This document shows, one piece after another, positions 51,927-60,127 of a DNA stretch of 64,000 bases. The stretch's first letter is position 1. Each line of letters begins with the position of its first letter. The translations under genes and the position numbers were made by a program. Origin of the DNA: Sphingopyxis sp. MSC1_008. Its GTDB lineage: Bacteria; Pseudomonadota; Alphaproteobacteria; Sphingomonadales; Sphingomonadaceae. Location: assembly GCF_023197165.1 (NCBI RefSeq), contig NZ_JALPRD010000011.1, positions 62,001 to 126,000 of the forward strand, given 5' to 3'. Under the pieces are notes generated by a model. That model was not told the DNA's origin, did no database searches, and saw only the letters and a list, made by a program, of their open reading frames with translations.

Positions 51927-52267
51927 GCCGGTTTTACGAGCTTCTTCGCCGCGCGCTTGAGCGCCGAATCGAGATGCTCGCCAAGTTTGGCAAAGACGAT
52001 GTCGTTGCCGCCCGGCCGGCCGATCAGGACATGGTCGGCGCCGGCGATGCCCGATTCGGGGAGCGCCGCGCGGCACAGTTCGCGCAGCCGGCGCTTCATC
52101 CGGTTGCGCGTGACGGCGTTGCCGACTTTCTTGCTGACGGTATAGCCGATGCCCAGCGAATCGTCGCCGTCGCCGCGCTGGCGGACGAGCAGGACAAAGC
52201 CGGGCATAGGAAAGCGAAGGCCGCGGTTGGCGGCCAGGAATTCGCTGCGTTTTGAAAGCGTTCGCAC
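51923..52267 (-). CDS. rnpA: ribonuclease P protein component
   Basis: A 114-residue basic subunit of the tRNA 5'-processing enzyme. The family motif GIGYTVSKKVGNAVTRNRMKRRLRE is the RNR-type RNA-binding site (about 52-76), and the start ...LSKRSEFLA fits RnpA. GTG at 52267 gives the normal length and lies 29 nt after the rpmH stop; a start a few codons further up cannot be excluded. The reading frame continues upstream through rpmH by chance. Confidence 0.93.
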   Translation of the reverse strand: MRTLSKRSEFLAANRGLRFPMPGFVLLVRQRGDGDDSLGIGYTVSKKVGNAVTRNRMKRRLRELCRAALPESGIAGADHVLIGRPGGNDIVFAKLGEHLDSALKRAAKKLVKPA

Positions 52268-52296
52268 CAGTGTGACTGGCGCAGAAACGTCAGCGA

Positions 52297-52431
52297 TCAG
52301 GCCGACAGCTTCTTGCGGCCCTGGGCGCGGCGGTTGGCAAGAATCTTGCGGCCGCCGACAGTCGCCTTGCGGGCGCGGAAACCGTGGCGACGGGCGCGTA
52401 CGAGGTTGCTCGGTTGAAAGGTACGCTTCAT
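52297..52431 (-). CDS. rpmH: 50S ribosomal protein L34
   Basis: A 44-residue basic protein, [20 protein letters not shown] and then [22 protein letters not shown], read directly from the sequence. This is the universal L34 sequence and was too short for the ORF list. It is the first gene of the rpmH-rnpA-yidD-yidC-engB operon. A terminator-like hairpin stands 43 nt upstream and isolates it from the PGPGW-type gene. Confidence 0.97.
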   Translation of the reverse strand: MKRTFQPSNLVRARRHGFRARKATVGGRKILANRRAQGRKKLSA

Positions 52432-52466
52432 CGCGGTTGTCCCTAATTCTCGTCAAAGGCTTTAAC

Positions 52467-52494
52467 AGAAAAGGGCCGCCAAACGTGGGCGGCC
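52467..52494 (-). terminator. rho-independent terminator after the 111-residue membrane protein gene
   Basis: On the minus strand GGCCGCC-CACGTTT-GGCGGCC is followed by CTTTTCTGTT. It lies between that gene (stop at 52533) and rpmH, and its position suits termination of the first or attenuation before the second. Confidence 0.6.
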
Positions 52495-52532
52495 ACTGAT
52501 GGAGGCGCGGATAAGCGAGAGTCGGGGCAAAG

Positions 52533-52868
52533 TCAATCGCCATTGGCGCGGTTTTCGGGCGTTTCGCCATCGGCTGCCGCCAGCGCTTCGCGCTCACGCT
52601 TCCGTGCCGCGCTCGCGCGCCGCATCAACCGGTCGGTCCAGGCGGCGTAACGCGGGTGGCGCCTTTTGAAACGGACATAGACGCGCTTCGCCCATTCGCT
52701 GTTCTGCAAAGCCAGCATCAATCCTGCGGGGAACAGGATGATGAAGCCGGGCCCGGGCAGCGGACCGAGCAACGGCGCGGCGATCATCAGCAGCACGCCA
52801 AGCACGAACAGCGCCGTCCGCACCCGCGGGTTCGATCGTAATCGCTGGTAGAGGCTGCGTTTCGCCAT
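52533..52868 (-). CDS. small membrane protein (PGPGW-like)
   Basis: A 111-residue protein with two membrane helices (about 19-36 and 40-53) around a PLPGPGFIILFPAG motif like the PGPGW family, and a basic C-terminal half. The function is unknown. It starts 10 nt before a spacer and repeat region and has its own terminator, so it is probably a single-gene unit. Confidence 0.8.
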   Translation of the reverse strand: MAKRSLYQRLRSNPRVRTALFVLGVLLMIAAPLLGPLPGPGFIILFPAGLMLALQNSEWAKRVYVRFKRRHPRYAAWTDRLMRRASAARKREREALAAADGETPENRANGD

Positions 52869-52943
52869 GGGGGCGATGTGGGGGAGGCGGCGGCGTGTTG
52901 CAAGGCTAGTACGGCGGATATCGGACGCGAGATTTCAACCCTT

Positions 52944-53046
52944 CGTCACCCTGAACTTGTTTCAGGGTCCATGGCCCCGCTTTTCCTCAGGCACTGCGTA
53001 AAATTGGAGGTCAGGCCATGGATGCTGAAACAAGTTCAGCATGACG
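52944..53046. repeat. REP-like inverted repeat
   Basis: CGTCACCCTGAACTTGTTTC at the left faces GAAACAAGTTCAGCATGACG at the right. The left half is palindromic by itself (CCCTGAA..TTCAGGG). It lies between the small membrane protein gene and the ClpP-like gene, and shares the CGTCA start with the other elements. Confidence 0.75.
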
Positions 53047-53057
53047 AGTGTGCGAAG

Positions 53058-53867
53058 TCAGTTGAGCGCCACAAACCGCGCCATGTCGTCGCGCGTCAGA
53101 TAGCGGACGTCGTCGAACGGGGTGCTGTTGGTCAGCGCGTAAAAGGCGCGCGCTTTGGCATCGTTCAACCCCATTTCGCGGTAGTAGCCGAGATATTCGG
53201 CGTGGACCGGATCGTTCGCGGGATAGTCGTTCGCCTCGCGCCCATATTCGTCGGCCCAGCTGTGGACACCGAATTCCGCGTCAGGCGCGGCGCGGCGGGT
53301 GACCCCGGCGAGCCACAGCTCGACCGCGCCCGAGCGGATCGAGCCGCCCGCCGGCACGATCGTTTCCATGCCCGCACGGCGGATGGCGCGCGCGAGGATC
53401 AAATTCGCTTCCTCGTCGAGGCTGCCGGGGCAGTCGGTCATTTCGAGCCGCTTGAGCCCCGGGTAGGCCGCGAGCATCGCGGCGAACTGGCGCGGCGTCG
53501 CCGAGGTCACGTCGCCCGCCATGCGGACGGTCGCGCCGTCGATCACCGAAAAGGGACCGAAGCGCGCCTTGGCATGGCCGAGCGCCTTGAGCGTGGCGGC
53601 GGGGGCATAGCGCCGCGTCGCCGCGAAATCGGCATCCTCGGCGAGCGCCTCGTCGTCGAGGAGCGCGGCGCCTTCGTCGATGACACTCTCGTCACTACCG
53701 GCGTCGCTATCGGCGGCGCCGTCGTCGTCGCCCGCGTCGTCATAGGTCCAAGTTACCGTGGTGGTGGTGATCGTCACGACCTGCTGCGCATGCGCCGGCG
53801 CGAACGCGAGCACCGCCGCCAAAGCGGCGACGATGAGCGTGCGAAGGAAGGCCGACGGCGAAAGCAT
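53058..53867 (-). CDS. secreted ClpP-fold-like protein (COG3904-like)
   Basis: A 269-residue exported protein: signal peptide 1-27 (ending AHAQ), then an acidic, Asp/Glu-rich linker (about 42-78), then a domain resembling periplasmic ClpP/crotonase-fold proteins. VRMAGDVTSATPRQFAAML, LEMTDCPGSLDEE and RSGAVELWLAG with FGVHSW are in the expected order; the Ser of RSGA and the His of GVHS could be the catalytic pair. The assignment to COG3904 is by motif memory and should be treated as tentative. Confidence 0.6.
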   Translation of the reverse strand: MLSPSAFLRTLIVAALAAVLAFAPAHAQQVVTITTTTVTWTYDDAGDDDGAADSDAGSDESVIDEGAALLDDEALAEDADFAATRRYAPAATLKALGHAKARFGPFSVIDGATVRMAGDVTSATPRQFAAMLAAYPGLKRLEMTDCPGSLDEEANLILARAIRRAGMETIVPAGGSIRSGAVELWLAGVTRRAAPDAEFGVHSWADEYGREANDYPANDPVHAEYLGYYREMGLNDAKARAFYALTNSTPFDDVRYLTRDDMARFVALN

Positions 53868-54057
53868 GCGTCCGCCTTCGCGCGTGCGCGCCTATCAAAT
53901 GGCGAACGGGCAGGGTCAGCGCCGCGTTAACCCCGATATGGGACGCGTCGGAATGTGTACCCCGGCGAAAGGTGTCCGGAGGCGCGCGACTCCGGGCACG
54001 GCCCATGATTGGTAGCGTAACATTCTGGACCCCGGCTTTCGCCGGCACACATATGGC

Positions 54058-54711
54058 TCAATCCCGATCGGGCGCGCCGAGCGGGAAGAAGGCGCGGTAC
54101 GGCCGCGCATCCTCGACGCAGCGCGATATCGTCGGATGCGCGAGCAGCCGCGCGCGATACGCGCGCAGATTCTCGTATGTCTCGGGGATTTGATAGACCC
54201 AGTCGGCATAGAAGAGCGACGGCCCCGCGGCGCAATCGGCGAGGGTGAAGCCATAGGGCGTCGCCCAGCCGCCGCCCGCGAGCTCCTTGTCGAGCCAGCC
54301 ATAGACGCTCCCAAGCGCCGCCTTTGCCTGATCGACGATCATCGGTACATGGTTCTCGGGTCCGCGCAGCGCGTCCGCCACCACCGACTGCATCCGGCCC
54401 ATCACATGATTGTCGAAGACGCGGTCGAGCAGCCGGACCTTCAGCGCCGCGTCGAAATCCGCGGGGATCAGCCGCGGTTCGGGCACCAGATGGTCGAGAT
54501 ATTCGATTATGATCGACGATTCGAAATAGGGCACGCCGTCGTGGACGAGCAGCGGGAACTGCCCGACCGGCCAGTGCGTCGTGAGCTCCGCGCCGTGCTG
54601 CGGCGTGTCGGGACCGAGGACGCGATAATCGAACTCGATCCCTTTCTCGTACAGCGCGATCAGCACCTTCCATGTGTAGGAGGAGAAGGGGTGACCATAA
54701 TAGATCAGCAT
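54058..54711 (-). CDS. glutathione S-transferase family protein
   Basis: A 217-residue GST. The thioredoxin-like domain starts MLIYYGHPFSSYTWKVLIALYEKG with a Ser near position 10-11, and the helical domain contains FTLADCAAGPSLFYADWV with the conserved N-capping Asp. Its ATG overlaps the stop of the membrane gene upstream (TGATG), so it is coupled to it. It is the last gene of the same-strand detoxification island. Confidence 0.88.
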   Translation of the reverse strand: MLIYYGHPFSSYTWKVLIALYEKGIEFDYRVLGPDTPQHGAELTTHWPVGQFPLLVHDGVPYFESSIIIEYLDHLVPEPRLIPADFDAALKVRLLDRVFDNHVMGRMQSVVADALRGPENHVPMIVDQAKAALGSVYGWLDKELAGGGWATPYGFTLADCAAGPSLFYADWVYQIPETYENLRAYRARLLAHPTISRCVEDARPYRAFFPLGAPDRD

Positions 54712-55163
54712 CAATTGTTATCCTTGCGCGTCAGCCAGGCGAGCGGCCAGCCGACGAAGAAAATATGCGGAAAGAGCGCGACCGCGCCCTTGACGAGGTC
54801 GGCCGGCGGGAAAGGTAATCCGAAGCGCAGCGGCAGCACGATCCCGTTCATGATCACATAGAGCAGCAGCCCATAGAGCGTGCCGGTCAGCCACCACGGC
54901 CAGGCCGTCAGCGCGCTCCAGCGCCGCGCGACAAAGAACCACGCCGCGACCATCGCGCCCATGATCGCATAATGCGTCGCGAGCCCCGCGATATCGCCGC
55001 CGATGCCCCAGCCGCGCGCGGTGTCGCCGAACGGGCCGCTGGCAACGGCATGCAGCATCGAAGAGACGGTGCCCCCCTGCACGACGCTCGACACCGCCGC
55101 ATAGACGATGTCGAGCGTGCCGCAGAGCAGCCAGGCGAAGAGCGCCGGACTACGCCGCGCCAA
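54711..55163 (-). CDS. small four-helix membrane protein
   Basis: A 150-residue protein with about four hydrophobic segments and a polar end. No clear family could be named. The frame has no ATG; a TTG at 55163, inside the 3' end of the PhnB-type VOC gene, is the likely start, giving a 14-nt overlap. It is embedded in the run of same-strand detoxification genes. Confidence 0.7.
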   Translation of the reverse strand: MARRSPALFAWLLCGTLDIVYAAVSSVVQGGTVSSMLHAVASGPFGDTARGWGIGGDIAGLATHYAIMGAMVAAWFFVARRWSALTAWPWWLTGTLYGLLLYVIMNGIVLPLRFGLPFPPADLVKGAVALFPHIFFVGWPLAWLTRKDNN

Positions 55164-55662
55164 CGGCTTCGCCCCGCACCGCGGCCTCGATCTTCGCGAT
55201 ATCGATCTTCTTCATCGTCATCATCGCCTCGAAGGCGCGTTTGGCGGCTGCGGGGTCGCCGCCCATCGCCGCGTCGGTCAGCGCGCGCGGGGTAATCTGC
55301 CAGTTGAGGCCCCATTTGTCCTTGCACCAGCCGCACATGCTTTTCTGCCCGCCGTTCCCGACGATCGCGTTCCAGTAACGGTCGGTTTCCTCTTGCGTGT
55401 CGGTATGGACCTGAAAGGAAAATGCCTCGCTATGTTTGAAGGCGGGACCGCCGTTGAGCCCGACGCACGGAATGCCGAGCACGGTGAAGTCGACCGTCAG
55501 CACGTCGCCTTCCTTGCCGCTCGGATTGTCGCCCGGCGCCTTGTGGACCGACCCGACCTTGCTGTCGGGGAAGGTCGCGGCATAGAAGTTCGCGGCTTCC
55601 TCGGCATCCTTGTCATACCAGAGGCAGAGGGTCACGGGCTGGCTTGTCGGTTGCTTTGTCAT
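55150..55662 (-). CDS. VOC superfamily protein, PhnB/DUF3597-like 3-demethylubiquinone methyltransferase-type
   Basis: A 170-residue protein of the vicinal-oxygen-chelate fold: VTLCLWYDKDAEEAANFYAATFP starts it, followed by FTVLGIPCVGLNGGPAFKHSEAF and SMCGWCKDKWGLNWQITP. These are the features of the PhnB branch, often misnamed as 3-demethylubiquinone methyltransferase. Two adjacent ATG codons (55665 and 55662) overlap the preceding stop; the second has better ribosome-site spacing. Confidence 0.85.
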   Translation of the reverse strand: MTKQPTSQPVTLCLWYDKDAEEAANFYAATFPDSKVGSVHKAPGDNPSGKEGDVLTVDFTVLGIPCVGLNGGPAFKHSEAFSFQVHTDTQEETDRYWNAIVGNGGQKSMCGWCKDKWGLNWQITPRALTDAAMGGDPAAAKRAFEAMMTMKKIDIAKIEAAVRGEAVGAA

Positions 55663-56075
55663 CATTTCTCTCCTTTGATCGGCGCGCCGATCGACCATTG
55701 GTGGCCGAACGGATCCTTGATTTGACCGTAACGGTCCCCCCAGAACATATTGTCGAGCGGCATCACCACCGTCGCGCCCGCGGCGACCGCGCGGTCGAAC
55801 CAGGCGTCGGCGTCGTCGACGTGCAGGTGCAAGGTCACGCCATCGGGCTTGCCCGACGGTTCGCTGACATATTCGGGAAATTCGTCGTGCATCATCAGCG
55901 ACGCGCCGTTGATCGTCAGGTGCGCGTGCATCAATCGCACGCCATCGTCGGCGGGCATGCGCATATTCTCGGTCGCGCCGAACGCCTTGATGTAGAAATC
56001 GATCGCCTCGCTCGCGCGCTTGTCGGCGATGGCGATATGCGGGGTCAGTCCCGTCGTCGGGCCTTGATTGTCCAT
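55662..56075 (-). CDS. VOC family protein (glyoxalase-like)
   Basis: A 137-residue single-VOC protein. PHIAIADKRASEAIDFYIKAFGA at the start and MFWGDRYGQIKDPFGHQWSIG at the end are the paired beta-alpha-beta-beta-beta modules of YdcJ/YcdB-type glyoxalase-like proteins. AAGGAGAGAG precedes the ATG. It lies 16 nt after the double-VOC gene and overlaps the PhnB-type gene. Confidence 0.85.
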   Translation of the reverse strand: MDNQGPTTGLTPHIAIADKRASEAIDFYIKAFGATENMRMPADDGVRLMHAHLTINGASLMMHDEFPEYVSEPSGKPDGVTLHLHVDDADAWFDRAVAAGATVVMPLDNMFWGDRYGQIKDPFGHQWSIGAPIKGEK

Positions 56076-56091
56076 CGTCTCTCTCCTTCGC

Positions 56092-56886
56092 CTACTTGCG
56101 CGGGCCGACGAAGCCGACGGGCGCGCCCTGCGGGTCGATCGCGTTCATCGCATATTCGCCGCCGGGGATTTCCATCGGTTCGCTGGTGACCGTGCCGCCG
56201 TTTGCGGTCACCGCGGCGTGCGCGCGGTCGATATCGTCGACCCCGATGTAGAAATTCCACACCGGCACCGGATAGCCTTCCATCAAAGGCATCACCGCGC
56301 CGATCATCACCTCGCCGCGCTGGAGGAAGCGGTAGGCGCCGAGCGGCCCCATATCCATCTCGCCTTCCTGCCCCCAGCCGAAATGCTTTTTGTAAAAGGC
56401 GATCGCGGCGTCGGCGTCGCTGGTCGCGAGTTCGTTCCAGCGCATATGCTGCGCGTCGGTGACCGAAAAGACGTCGCTTTCCATATCCTCGCTGCCCTCG
56501 GGCGGCTTGGGGTTCATGACATAGAAGGCCGCGCCCTGCGGGTCGGTGACCATCGCGATGCGTCCGACGGGGATGTCCATCGGGGCCATCTGCACCGCGC
56601 CGCCGTCGGCCTTGATCGCGGCGACCGCCGCATCGACATCGGCGACGTGCAAATAGCCGATCCAGATCGGCCGCGCGCCGCCCGCAAGCATGTCGGCGGT
56701 GAGCGCGAGCACGCCGCCGGCGTTGCCGCCGTCGCTGCGCCCGATCATGCGATAATCGACCCCGCCCGCGGTCTGCAGGCCCTCGGACTCGATCGTCCAG
56801 CCGACCACCGCGCCGTAAAAGGACGCAGCGCCCGCGGGGTCGGCGGTCATCAGTTCGTACCAGATGAAATTGGCTGCCTTGGTCAT
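56092..56886 (-). CDS. double VOC-domain protein
   Basis: A 264-residue protein made of two VOC modules. The first (about 1-125) starts FIWYELMTADPAGAASFYGAVVGW and ends VTDPQGAAFYVMNP; the second (about 145-264) starts HMRWNELATSDADAAIAFYKKHFGW and ends AIDPQGAPVGFVGP. The internal duplication resembles the 27-kDa antigen/hydroxylase-type VOC tandem proteins. Substrate unknown. Confidence 0.88.
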   Translation of the reverse strand: MTKAANFIWYELMTADPAGAASFYGAVVGWTIESEGLQTAGGVDYRMIGRSDGGNAGGVLALTADMLAGGARPIWIGYLHVADVDAAVAAIKADGGAVQMAPMDIPVGRIAMVTDPQGAAFYVMNPKPPEGSEDMESDVFSVTDAQHMRWNELATSDADAAIAFYKKHFGWGQEGEMDMGPLGAYRFLQRGEVMIGAVMPLMEGYPVPVWNFYIGVDDIDRAHAAVTANGGTVTSEPMEIPGGEYAMNAIDPQGAPVGFVGPRK

Positions 56887-56947
56887 CGTCTCTCTCCTCG
56901 ATGCTTCGGTTTAATAGGTCAGGCCGGGAAGCCGCGCCCTTCGGGCG

Positions 56948-57013
56948 TCATGTCGAGCAGGCCAGCAGCTCGGCGCGCGCGGCGCGACAGGTGGGGAATG
57001 ACAGATGTTGCAT
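56948..57013 (-). other. possible 21-codon small ORF
   Basis: In the gap between the DUF6958-type and double-VOC genes, ATG 57013 opens a 21-codon frame, MQHLSFPTCRAARAELLACS and Thr, preceded by AGGAAG at about 10 nt. It contains two cysteines. Whether it is translated is unknown; there is nothing else in this 150-nt gap. Confidence 0.22.
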
Positions 57014-57037
57014 GGCCTGCTTCCTTTTGGGGTGTGC

Positions 57038-57337
57038 TTATAGCCGGTGCAGCCGCAGCGGCTTCACATTTTCGCGCGCGATCAGCCCGCGCGCCTCAAG
57101 ATCGAGCTGGACGCCCTTCAGCCACCAGCCCGCCTTGGCGCCGCCGGGGAACAGGTCGTCGGGGAGCAGCGGGAGCACGCCGGCCTTGACCTCAGCGACG
57201 GTCAACCCGGGTTTGCCCTTCGGCACCGCCGCGAGCAGCGCCTCCTTCATCGCGTCATATTTGGCCTTGTCGACCTGCATCGCGAAACCCGGGCTGGTTA
57301 TGCTGCGCATCTCGGTGCGTTCGATGGTTTTGCTCAT
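57038..57337 (-). CDS. small conserved hypothetical protein (DUF6958-like)
   Basis: A 99-residue protein, MSKTIERTEMRSITSPGFAM at the start, with a predicted winged-helix-like C-terminal part (GAKAGWWLKGVQLDLEARGLI). The ATG overlaps the GFA gene stop by 4 nt (ATGA). The resemblance to DUF6958 is by recollection of the pattern and is tentative. Function unknown. Confidence 0.7.
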   Translation of the reverse strand: MSKTIERTEMRSITSPGFAMQVDKAKYDAMKEALLAAVPKGKPGLTVAEVKAGVLPLLPDDLFPGGAKAGWWLKGVQLDLEARGLIARENVKPLRLHRL

Positions 57338-57864
57338 CGCACATATCCTTTCGTCGCTTCGAGCGGCGGGGCGCGGAAACCCATCGCGGCCCAGGCTTTC
57401 AGAAGCCGCCACATGAACGTGCCTGATGGTGTCGCATAATTGGGGATATCATCGGGAAGCTCGACCCCGTCGGGCCGGTCCTTGACGATCGTTCGCATCT
57501 CGGCCGCCGGGCGTTCGGCCTCGGCGATGCGGCCCGAATAGACGCTGAGCCAATGCCCCTTGGTGAATTCGAGCGCGATCGGCGCGTTGCAGCAGCGCGC
57601 GACGAACCGCCGCGTCGGCGAATCGGGTTTCAGCCGATGTTCGTCCAGCTGGTCCGATCCCGACAGCCATTGCAGCCGGTCCTTGCGCATCAGCACATAG
57701 GGCGTCCCGCCGTCTGCGCCGACCACGCCCGGCGCGCCGGGCAAGGCTTCGAAGCCCCGGCCCGCTTGCTGGCAGCTATGGCAATAGCAGGTCGCCGCCA
57801 TGATCGGCTCGCCGCTGAGTTCCAGCCGCACCGCGCCGCACTGGCACGAGGCCGTGCGCGTCAT
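57334..57864 (-). CDS. GFA (glutathione-dependent formaldehyde-activating) family protein
   Basis: A 176-residue zinc protein. The GFA cysteine set is visible: CQCG at about residues 7-10, CYCHSC near 27-32, and CC near 93-94, each beside the usual hydrophobic strand. Members of the family bind glutathione adducts of formaldehyde, though most are uncharacterised. It overlaps the upstream GST stop by 4 nt and the downstream hypothetical gene by 4 nt. Confidence 0.85.
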   Translation of the reverse strand: MTRTASCQCGAVRLELSGEPIMAATCYCHSCQQAGRGFEALPGAPGVVGADGGTPYVLMRKDRLQWLSGSDQLDEHRLKPDSPTRRFVARCCNAPIALEFTKGHWLSVYSGRIAEAERPAAEMRTIVKDRPDGVELPDDIPNYATPSGTFMWRLLKAWAAMGFRAPPLEATKGYVR

Positions 57865-58499
57865 GCCTCCAGCTCCGCCATGGCTTTGGCGATCGTCACC
57901 GGCGCCTTGGGCCGCGCGTACATCGACTCCAGATAGGCGCGGAGCACCGGGGCATCGTCCAGCATGTCTTCCAGCTTGGCCCAATCGAGCGTGTAGGCGG
58001 CATTGAAATCGGCCACCGTCACCTGCTCGCCGACGACAAAGCCGCGCCCCTGCATATGTTGTTCGAATATTGCGATCATCCGTTTGCAATCGCGCCTCGC
58101 CAGCGCGATTTCCTCGGCCGATTGCTCGTCGGGCGTATAGAGGAAGCTGTGCAACGCGATCCGCCACAGCGGCGCTTCGATCTCGGTCATCAGGAAAAAC
58201 AGCCAGCGATACATCTGGCCGCGATCTTCGGGCGTAGCGGGGATCAGGCCGCCACCGGGAAAACGATCGCCATATTTATCGGCCAGATAGAGCTGGATCG
58301 CCGCCGATTCGCTTACTACCAGCTCGCCGTCGACCAGAACCGGCAGTTTCGCGGCCGGATTGAGCGCCAGGAATTCGGGCGTCAGCTGCTCTCCGGCGCC
58401 GAGGTCGATCGCGACGATCTCGTGCGCGAGGTCGAGTTCGTTCAGGAGCCACATCGCACGCAGCGCGCGGGTGGGGGGCGTTCCATAGAGTTTGATCAT
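57861..58499 (-). CDS. glutathione S-transferase family protein
   Basis: A 212-residue GST. The N-terminal domain MIKLYGTPPTRALRAMWLLNEL, with a Pro-Ala-Lys-Leu-Pro cis-proline region (AAKLPVLVDG) and SESAAIQLYL GSH-binding motif, is followed by a helical domain with VTVADFNAAYTLDW. It is coupled to the GFA gene by a 4-nt overlap, which supports glutathione-linked aldehyde detoxification. Confidence 0.9.
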   Translation of the reverse strand: MIKLYGTPPTRALRAMWLLNELDLAHEIVAIDLGAGEQLTPEFLALNPAAKLPVLVDGELVVSESAAIQLYLADKYGDRFPGGGLIPATPEDRGQMYRWLFFLMTEIEAPLWRIALHSFLYTPDEQSAEEIALARRDCKRMIAIFEQHMQGRGFVVGEQVTVADFNAAYTLDWAKLEDMLDDAPVLRAYLESMYARPKAPVTIAKAMAELEA

Positions 58500-58518
58500 T
58501 TTTCGGGTCCTTCCTCTC

Positions 58519-58655
58519 GATCCTCCCTGCCGCGAAGCGGTGGGGAGGGGGACCGCCGCTGCAGGCGGTGGTGGAGGGGTCGCGACGGTGCGTCATAACC
58601 CCTCCGTCAGCCCTGCGGGCTGCCACCTCCCCATGCCTGCGGCACAGGGAGGATC
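58519..58655. repeat. REP-like inverted repeat, CCTCCC type
   Basis: GATCCTCCCTG at the left and CAGGGAGGATC-type sequence at the right flank several nested GC palindromes (CCGCGAAGCGG, GCCCTGCGGGC). It separates the GST-GFA unit from the DUF1428 gene and has the same flavour as the repeat at 49162. Confidence 0.7.
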
Positions 58656-58660
58656 GGACC

Positions 58661-59386
58661 TTACGCCTCGACGATCGGCGCGAAGCCGCCGTAGATCATG
58701 CGCGCGCCGTCGAACGGCGTGTCCTCGGAACTGGGCTTCATCCGTTCATCGGCCATCATCTTTTCCCAGCCTTGGGTGCGCGCTTCCTTGCTCGGCCATT
58801 CGACCCAGCTGTAGACGATGCTTTCGCCATCCTTCTTGTGCGCCGCCCTCGCATAGTCGGTGACTTTGCCGTCGGGGACATCGTCGGCCCACGCTTCGAC
58901 GACGCGCGTTGCGCCATAATCGATGAAGACGCCCGACATCTTCTGCGCCAGCTCGCGATAGGCTTCCTTGTTGGCGTCGGGGACGGGCACGATATAGCCG
59001 TCGGCATAGCCGGTCTTGCCGTCGCCTCCCTTGGCGTCGTCGACGATCGAGTCGAAGCCGCCGATGATCATCCGCTTGCCGTCGAACGGCATCTCGCCGC
59101 CCATCTGCGCCATGCGCGGGTCGCTCATCATCTTTTCGTTCGCGGCATCGCGCGTCGCCTTGTCGGGATATTCGAACCAGCTGAACACGACGGTCTCGTC
59201 GGGTTTGGCCTGCACGGCACCTTTGAAATCGTTGACCTTACCGTCGGGCACATCGTCGCCCCAGCATTCGACCATGCGCGCGACGCCGAATTCCTTGAAC
59301 AGCGGCGCCGCGTCGGCGGCGTGCTTGCGATACGCTTCCTTGTTCGCGGTCGGCACCGCGGCGACAAATCCTTCTACATAGGTCAT
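58661..59386 (-). CDS. tandem DUF1428 protein
   Basis: A 241-residue protein made of two DUF1428 modules in one chain. Module 1 (about 1-118) starts YVEGFVAAVPTANKEAYRKH and module 2 (about 124-241) starts YADGYIVPVPDANKEAYREL; both carry ECWGDDVPDGKV/EAWADDVPDGKV, FSWFEYPDKATRD/YSWVEWPSKEART and a final MIxGGF. Single-module relatives are about 117 residues, so this is a gene duplication and fusion. Function unknown; the fold is thought to be of the dimeric alpha/beta-barrel type. Confidence 0.88.
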   Translation of the reverse strand: MTYVEGFVAAVPTANKEAYRKHAADAAPLFKEFGVARMVECWGDDVPDGKVNDFKGAVQAKPDETVVFSWFEYPDKATRDAANEKMMSDPRMAQMGGEMPFDGKRMIIGGFDSIVDDAKGGDGKTGYADGYIVPVPDANKEAYRELAQKMSGVFIDYGATRVVEAWADDVPDGKVTDYARAAHKKDGESIVYSWVEWPSKEARTQGWEKMMADERMKPSSEDTPFDGARMIYGGFAPIVEA

Positions 59387-59419
59387 CTTCTCTCTCCTTA
59401 GGGGGGTGGGAGTGGAACT

Positions 59420-60094
59420 TCAGGCGGCGGGTGGGCCCGCTTCCTCGCTGAAGGCTTCGAGCTGTGCGTCCATCGCACGCTGGAATGCGGGTCGTGCAAG
59501 ACAGCGGTCGAGATACGCCTGCAACCGTGGTTGCTCGGCGATCAGCCCGGCCTCGACGGCTTCGCGCAGCACGGTCGCCATCGCGATGTCGGCGACGGTG
59601 AATTCGCCGGTCAGATACGCCTTGTCGCCGATCGCGTCGTTGAGGCGGCCGAGCCGGCCCTGGATGAATTCGATCAGGCTGGGGCGGCGCAGCTTCGCCC
59701 ATTCCTCGTCGGTCGAAAAGATATCGACGTTGCCGAGTTCGAACAGCATCGGCTCGACGCTGTTATAGGCGGCAAACAGCCAGGCGAGCGTGTTGGCGCG
59801 CTGCTGCGGGTCGCGGGGCATCAGCCGCGCGTCCTTCTCGGCAAGGTGGAGCAGGATCGCGCCGCTTTCGAACAGGCGGATGCCGCCGTCGTTGAGCACC
59901 GGGACCTGCCCCCATGGCTGGAACAGGAAATGGTCGGCGGGGCGGTTGATCGCGCTGATCAGATGTTCGGCATAATCGAGCCCGATTTCCTCGCAGGCCC
60001 AGCGTGGGCGGAGGTCGCGGACATAGCCGCGCGCGAAATCGGGCACCCAGTCGAAGGCGGTGACTTCGATGCTGGCGTTGGGGTTGACGGGCAT
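59420..60094 (-). CDS. glutathione S-transferase family protein
   Basis: A 224-residue GST. An extra N-terminal 25 residues precede the thioredoxin part; PWGQVPVLNDGGIRLFESGAILLHLAE is the GSH-binding stretch (about 60-86), and the helical domain contains FTVADIAMATVLREAV. It is 34 nt upstream of the tandem DUF1428 gene on the same strand. Confidence 0.88.
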   Translation of the reverse strand: MPVNPNASIEVTAFDWVPDFARGYVRDLRPRWACEEIGLDYAEHLISAINRPADHFLFQPWGQVPVLNDGGIRLFESGAILLHLAEKDARLMPRDPQQRANTLAWLFAAYNSVEPMLFELGNVDIFSTDEEWAKLRRPSLIEFIQGRLGRLNDAIGDKAYLTGEFTVADIAMATVLREAVEAGLIAEQPRLQAYLDRCLARPAFQRAMDAQLEAFSEEAGPPAA

Positions 60095-60127
60095 GATCGT
60101 TCCTCTCTCTTTGTCTTGTCGTTGGGA

